Source: Microbacterium pseudoresistens
Lineage (GTDB): Bacteria; Actinomycetota; Actinomycetes; Actinomycetales; Microbacteriaceae
DNA length: 64,000 nt
Direction of reading: 5' to 3'
Assembly: GCF_013409745.1 (NCBI RefSeq)
Contig: NZ_JACCBH010000001.1
Span: forward strand, 1,922,001-1,986,000
Below are positions 60,547 to 64,000 of this stretch, in pieces (position 1 is the stretch's first letter; the number at the start of each line of letters is the position of its first letter). The position numbers and the translations under genes are program-made. The notes below the pieces were generated by a model that worked only from the letters and a program-made list of their open reading frames with translations, was not told where the DNA came from and ran no database searches.

Positions 60547-61380
60547 GTGGCGGAAATCATCGACGGTGCGCGCCTCCCGAGAACGCGAGTGTTCTCGGGA
60601 GGCGCGCACCGACCACCGGCGGCGCTGCTCGGTGCGATCAGTATCATCGCGTTTCTGCTCGTGCTCGAGGTCCTGCCTCGGATAGGAGCGGTCGATCCGA
60701 ACCTCGTCCCTCCGTTCAGCGAGATGATCGCGGCCCTCGGGCGTCTGCTGATGACGTCGCTGTTCTGGGAGTCGTTCGGTGCGACGGTGTTCGGATGGCT
60801 GCTGGGGCTGGCCATAGCAGTCGTCGCAGGCGGTGTGCTCGGAGCCGCGGTGGGAAGCATCCGCCGGGTACGGGACGCGACGGCCACGACCGTGGAGTTC
60901 CTGCGTCCGATCCCGTCGGTCGCTTTCATCCCTCTGGTCGTGATCCTCTTCGGCACCGGCTGGTTCCCCACGTTCGTCCTGGTCGTCTACGCATCGTTCT
61001 GGCAGGTCTTCGTCCAGGTGGTCTACGGCGCGCAAGATGTGGACTCCGTGGCGCGGGAGACCGCACAGACATACCAGCTGAACTGGTGGATGCGCGTGCG
61101 ATACCTGACCTGGCCCACGATCCTGCCCTACCTCTTCATCGGGTTCCGGCTGGCTGCGACGGTCGCGCTCATCATCGAGATCACCGGTGAACTCATCATC
61201 GGATCGCCCGGCCTCGGCAAACAGATCGCGATCGCGCAGCAGTCCGCCGCCACGGACAGCATGTTCGGGCTGGTCATCGTGACCGGACTGCTCGGCGTGG
61301 CCGCCAACATCCTTCCGAAGGTGCTGGAACGCAGCGTTCTTCGCTGGCACCCGTCGGTGCGGAGGGAGCAGAGCTCATGA
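60547..61380 (+). CDS. ABC importer permease 1, NitT/TauT type (third importer)
   Basis: A 277-residue permease with about six membrane helices. The EAA-loop region reads ARETAQTYQLNWWMRVRYLTWPTILPYL. The start is GTG 60547 with AAGGA upstream. Unlike the other two importers in this window, this operon encodes two different permeases, so its channel is probably a heterodimer. Its stop overlaps the second permease's start (ATGA). Confidence 0.9.
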   Translation: MAEIIDGARLPRTRVFSGGAHRPPAALLGAISIIAFLLVLEVLPRIGAVDPNLVPPFSEMIAALGRLLMTSLFWESFGATVFGWLLGLAIAVVAGGVLGAAVGSIRRVRDATATTVEFLRPIPSVAFIPLVVILFGTGWFPTFVLVVYASFWQVFVQVVYGAQDVDSVARETAQTYQLNWWMRVRYLTWPTILPYLFIGFRLAATVALIIEITGELIIGSPGLGKQIAIAQQSAATDSMFGLVIVTGLLGVAANILPKVLERSVLRWHPSVRREQSS

Positions 61381-62162
61381 CGACTCGGACATGGAGAACT
61401 CGTCTGCTCTACGCGCTGGGGCTGCCGGTCGTCTTGGTCGCGCTTTGGTGGTTCGCGTCGTCCGCGAGCACCAACTATTTCTGGCCTTCCCTGCAGACGA
61501 TCCTCTCGGCGTTCCCGGACACGTGGATAGGCCAGGGACGTGTCGTCGGCGACGTGGTGCCCAGCCTGGTCCGGCTTCTCATCGGATATGCGATCGCGCT
61601 GGTCCTGGGCATCGCGATCGGAACACTCGTCGGCTCGTTCCGAACGCTGCGCGAGCTGCTCGAACCGCTCTTCGATTTCTTTCGTGCGCTGCCCCCGCCG
61701 GTGCTGATCCCGGTGCTCATGATCCTCATCGGCATCGGCGACACCATGCGAGTGGTCGTCATCGCGCTCGGCTGCCTCTGGCCGGTTCTCATCAACACCG
61801 TCGAGGGAGTTCGCCAGGTCGATGAGATCCAGCGCGCGACCGCCAGCGTCTATCAGCTCCCGGCGCTCATGCGCCTGCGTCGGCTGACGCTGCCTGCCGC
61901 GGCTCCTCTGATCTTCGCCGGGGCCCGTCAGGCGCTGTCGATCGGCATCATCCTCATGGTCATCAGCGAGATGTTCGCATCGACGAACGGGATCGGGTTC
62001 GCGATCCAGCAGTTCCAGCGCACATTCTCCGTACCCGAGATGTGGACGGGAGTGATTCTTCTGGGCGTCGTGGGCGTGATTCTCGCGTGGCTCTTCCGCC
62101 TCGTCGAAACGCGCGTCCTCGCGTGGTACACGAGCATCCACGAGGCGCATCGAGACAACTAG
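61377..62162 (+). CDS. ABC importer permease 2, NitT/TauT type (third importer)
   Basis: A 261-residue permease with about six membrane helices and the EAA-loop region RATASVYQLPALMRLRRLTLPAAAPLI. Sequence is clearly distinct from permease 1. ATG 61377 overlaps the previous stop. It partners with permease 1 and the ATPase encoded 18 bp downstream. Confidence 0.9.
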   Translation: MTTRTWRTRLLYALGLPVVLVALWWFASSASTNYFWPSLQTILSAFPDTWIGQGRVVGDVVPSLVRLLIGYAIALVLGIAIGTLVGSFRTLRELLEPLFDFFRALPPPVLIPVLMILIGIGDTMRVVVIALGCLWPVLINTVEGVRQVDEIQRATASVYQLPALMRLRRLTLPAAAPLIFAGARQALSIGIILMVISEMFASTNGIGFAIQQFQRTFSVPEMWTGVILLGVVGVILAWLFRLVETRVLAWYTSIHEAHRDN

Positions 62163-62180
62163 GACTATGAGGGAGAAGAA

Positions 62181-63023
62181 GTGAGTACCGAGAACCTGCC
62201 CCGAGTCGCAGAAGGAACAGCCGACAGCGCACCCGCTGCGCTTCTTGATGTCCGCGGCGTGCAGAAGACATACACCACCAGCCAGCGCGAGGTCGAAGCG
62301 GTGCGCGATCTCACCTTCCACATCGACGAGGGCGGGTTCGTCTGCATGGTCGGGCCGTCGGGCGCCGGAAAGACCACGATCCTCAAGTGCATCGCCGGCC
62401 TGCTCGCCCCGACGTCAGGATCGATCCGCTTGGCAGGCGAGGAGTATTCCGACTCGCCTGCCGGCATGGCGGTCGTCTTCCAGGAGTACGGCCGGAGTCT
62501 GTATCCGTGGCTCACAGTGAGCGCGAACGTCGAGCTTCCGCTGAAGGCGAAGAAGCTCCCGCGCGCGGAGCGGGAACACCTCGTCCGGCAGGCCCTCGAG
62601 GTCGTCGGTCTCGGGGATTTCGGCGATGTGCACCCGTGGCAGCTTTCCGGTGGCATGCAGCAGAGGGTGGCCATCGCCAGGGCGATCGCATACCAGCCGA
62701 AGATCCTGCTCATGGACGAACCCTTCGCAGCCGTCGACGCCCAGACTCGGGCGGATCTTGAGGATCTGATGCGGCGCCTCTGGTCGCAGCTCGGCATCAC
62801 CGTCCTCTTCATCACCCACGACATCGACGAGGCCGTGTACCTCGGCCAACGAGTGATCGTGCTGTCCAAGGCCCCGAGCGTGATTCTCGAGTCCGTGGAC
62901 GTCGATCTCCCGCGCCCGCGGAATCAGATCGACACGCGCAAGGAGCCGAAGTTCATCGAGCTGCGCACCAAGCTGCACGGCCTCATCCAACACGCCAACT
63001 CTCAAGAATCGAGCACACGCTGA
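62181..63023 (+). CDS. ABC importer ATPase, NitT/TauT type (third importer)
   Basis: A 280-residue nucleotide-binding protein. Walker A is GPSGAGKTT, the signature LSGGMQQRVAIARAI, Walker B ILLMDEPFAAVD, and the switch His is in FITHDIDEA. The start is GTG 62181 with GGGAGAAG upstream. The stop overlaps the maleylacetate reductase ATG by one base, tying uptake to catabolism in one transcript. Confidence 0.9.
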   Translation: MSTENLPRVAEGTADSAPAALLDVRGVQKTYTTSQREVEAVRDLTFHIDEGGFVCMVGPSGAGKTTILKCIAGLLAPTSGSIRLAGEEYSDSPAGMAVVFQEYGRSLYPWLTVSANVELPLKAKKLPRAEREHLVRQALEVVGLGDFGDVHPWQLSGGMQQRVAIARAIAYQPKILLMDEPFAAVDAQTRADLEDLMRRLWSQLGITVLFITHDIDEAVYLGQRVIVLSKAPSVILESVDVDLPRPRNQIDTRKEPKFIELRTKLHGLIQHANSQESSTR

Positions 63024-64000
63024 TGGTCGCATTCCCCACCTTTGCCGTTCACACCAAGGTCATCACCGGCATCGGCAGTCTGAGTTCGCTCGGCGCTGAG
63101 ATCGCGGCCTTCGAGTCGCGGCAGCTCGTCATCGTCGCCGACCGCGGCCTCGCGGACATCGGGGCACTCGACCAGGTCCTCGCGCACATTCCGGAGCCGA
63201 TCGCGGCCACCTACCTGGTCGATCCCGATCCCGGCATAGCGGACGTGGAGAAGACCGCGTCCGCCGCGCGCTCCCTGGGAGCTGACATGGTGGTCGTCGT
63301 CGGCGGGGGCAGCGCGCTGGCGGTGGGCAAGGCGACCGCCATCCTGCTGAGGAACGATGTCTCAGTGCTCAGCCTCGAAGGCAAGGGTTCGGTACCGAAC
63401 CGTCCGGCACCGACCATTGCGATCCCCACAACTGCGGGCAGTGGCAGCGAGGTCTCTCGTGTGCTGGTGCTGCATGACGAGGGACGTCCGAACGATCTGT
63501 CTCTGCGCATCGAAGGATCGCAACCGCGAGTCGCAATCCTCGATGCGACTCTCCTGCGAGGAGCACCGCGCGGTGTCTTCCTCTACGCGGGCCTCGATGC
63601 GATCTCGCACGCGATCGAGTCGCTCTGGGTGAAACGTGCCACGTTCTTCTCCAGGGCTGTGGCGTACGAAGCCGGGCAGACCCTCGTCGACACCCTTCCG
63701 CGGGCGATCGACGGCGTGACCACCGGGGCCAACCAGAGCGGAGACAATGACGCCGTGCTCAGTATTCTGCTCGAGGCGGCCACCGCCGCGAACATCGCTT
63801 GCGGCAACAGCGGGATGGGTCTGTCGCACGCCCTCGCCGCCACGCCGAGCGTCCACCTGCCGCACGGGCAGCGCACGGGGCTGATGCTTCCGTACGTGGC
63901 TGCATTCAATGCGCCCGCCATGGATGACGCTCGTGCGCTCGACCTCATCGCGCAGCTACAGCCGCTGTATGACCTCGTCGGCTTCGAACCAAGATTTCCC
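63023..64000 (+). CDS. Maleylacetate reductase (iron-containing alcohol dehydrogenase family), 3' end outside window
   Basis: The first 326 residues of a family III alcohol dehydrogenase. It has VVVVGGGSALAVGKATAIL for the cofactor, PTIAIPTTAGSGSEVSRVLVLHDEG in the maleylacetate-reductase manner, AGLDAISHAIESLW and GNSGMGLSHALAATPSVHLPHGQ with the His-rich site. The SHALAATP form without a full metal-binding His set resembles maleylacetate reductases more than classical Fe-ADHs. The reaction is maleylacetate to 3-oxoadipate, entering the pca products. Truncated by the window end; a hydroxyquinol dioxygenase would be expected beyond. Confidence 0.85.
   Translation, partial: MVAFPTFAVHTKVITGIGSLSSLGAEIAAFESRQLVIVADRGLADIGALDQVLAHIPEPIAATYLVDPDPGIADVEKTASAARSLGADMVVVVGGGSALAVGKATAILLRNDVSVLSLEGKGSVPNRPAPTIAIPTTAGSGSEVSRVLVLHDEGRPNDLSLRIEGSQPRVAILDATLLRGAPRGVFLYAGLDAISHAIESLWVKRATFFSRAVAYEAGQTLVDTLPRAIDGVTTGANQSGDNDAVLSILLEAATAANIACGNSGMGLSHALAATPSVHLPHGQRTGLMLPYVAAFNAPAMDDARALDLIAQLQPLYDLVGFEPRFP

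Noticed and set aside
1..64000. CRISPR arrays, tRNA or rRNA genes, insertion sequences, prophage or defence genes
   Set aside because: No repeat-spacer pattern, cloverleaf, transposase or phage-like protein was recognised on either strand by reading.

Overview
The window reads as chromosomal DNA from a high-GC actinobacterium, most likely Microbacteriaceae (Microbacterium-like; inference). The grounds are the very GC-rich third positions, frequent GTG/TTG starts, ATGA/GTGA start-stop overlaps, an LpdA-type quinone reductase beside a purine nucleoside phosphorylase and a phosphohexomutase, and a Maf gene next to a biotinylated acyl-CoA carboxylase alpha chain. No rRNA, tRNA, CRISPR array, IS element or integrase was recognised.

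Region 1 (1-20.3 kb) looks like housekeeping DNA. It holds a flavin monooxygenase / BASS transporter / NAD-epimerase operon, then a complete mannitol PTS operon on the minus strand (orphan EIIB, HPr, EI, EIICB, EIIA, MtlD) facing a PRD/PTS-domain regulator. These are followed by a second HPr, a TSUP transporter, a phosphohexomutase, PNP, LpdA, a TPM-domain membrane protein, the acyl-CoA carboxylase alpha chain and Maf.

Region 2 (20.3-39.6 kb) is an accessory aromatic-acid catabolic block. It has an aldehyde dehydrogenase, a class II aldolase-type protein, a plant-type ferredoxin plus a phthalate-dioxygenase-like Rieske oxygenase, an unrecognised small protein, a PanB-like protein lacking the PanB catalytic base, a Cys-nucleophile alpha/beta hydrolase and an RpiB-like isomerase. 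It also has two periplasmic-binding-fold decarboxylase homologues, a Zn-ADH, LigK-like and LigJ-like enzymes, an SDR, a metallo-beta-lactamase-fold hydrolase, a NitT/TauT-type ABC importer, an MFS carrier, a ferredoxin reductase and a GntR/FCD regulator. Related operator-like sequences (cores GGTTAGTCC and TGGTCTA) sit upstream of most of these units, and also upstream of the regulator and of a distant aldolase gene at 48.5 kb. I infer one regulon.

Region 3 (39.7-47.4 kb) looks like a hydroxycinnamate module: an ADP-forming acyl-CoA synthetase, a p-hydroxycinnamoyl-CoA hydratase/lyase homologue, a second enoyl-CoA hydratase, an IclR regulator and a second NitT/TauT-type importer. Region 4 (47.8-54.9 kb) is a compact protocatechuate 3,4-cleavage operon (pcaHGBDCIJ) with a divergent IclR gene and a downstream class II aldolase gene. 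Region 5 (54.9-64.0 kb) carries two FAD aromatic hydroxylases, an amidohydrolase-family decarboxylase, a third NitT/TauT-type importer and a maleylacetate reductase cut by the window end. It resembles resorcylate/resorcinol-type catabolism through hydroxyquinol and maleylacetate.

Taken together, the accessory 44 kb would import several plant- or lignin-derived aromatic acids and funnel them to beta-ketoadipate, and perhaps to oxaloacetate plus pyruvate through the LigJ/LigK branch. The least explained part is the Rieske operon (22.6-26.5 kb). Starts were chosen by ribosome binding sites and gene overlaps, and functions come from motif recognition only.
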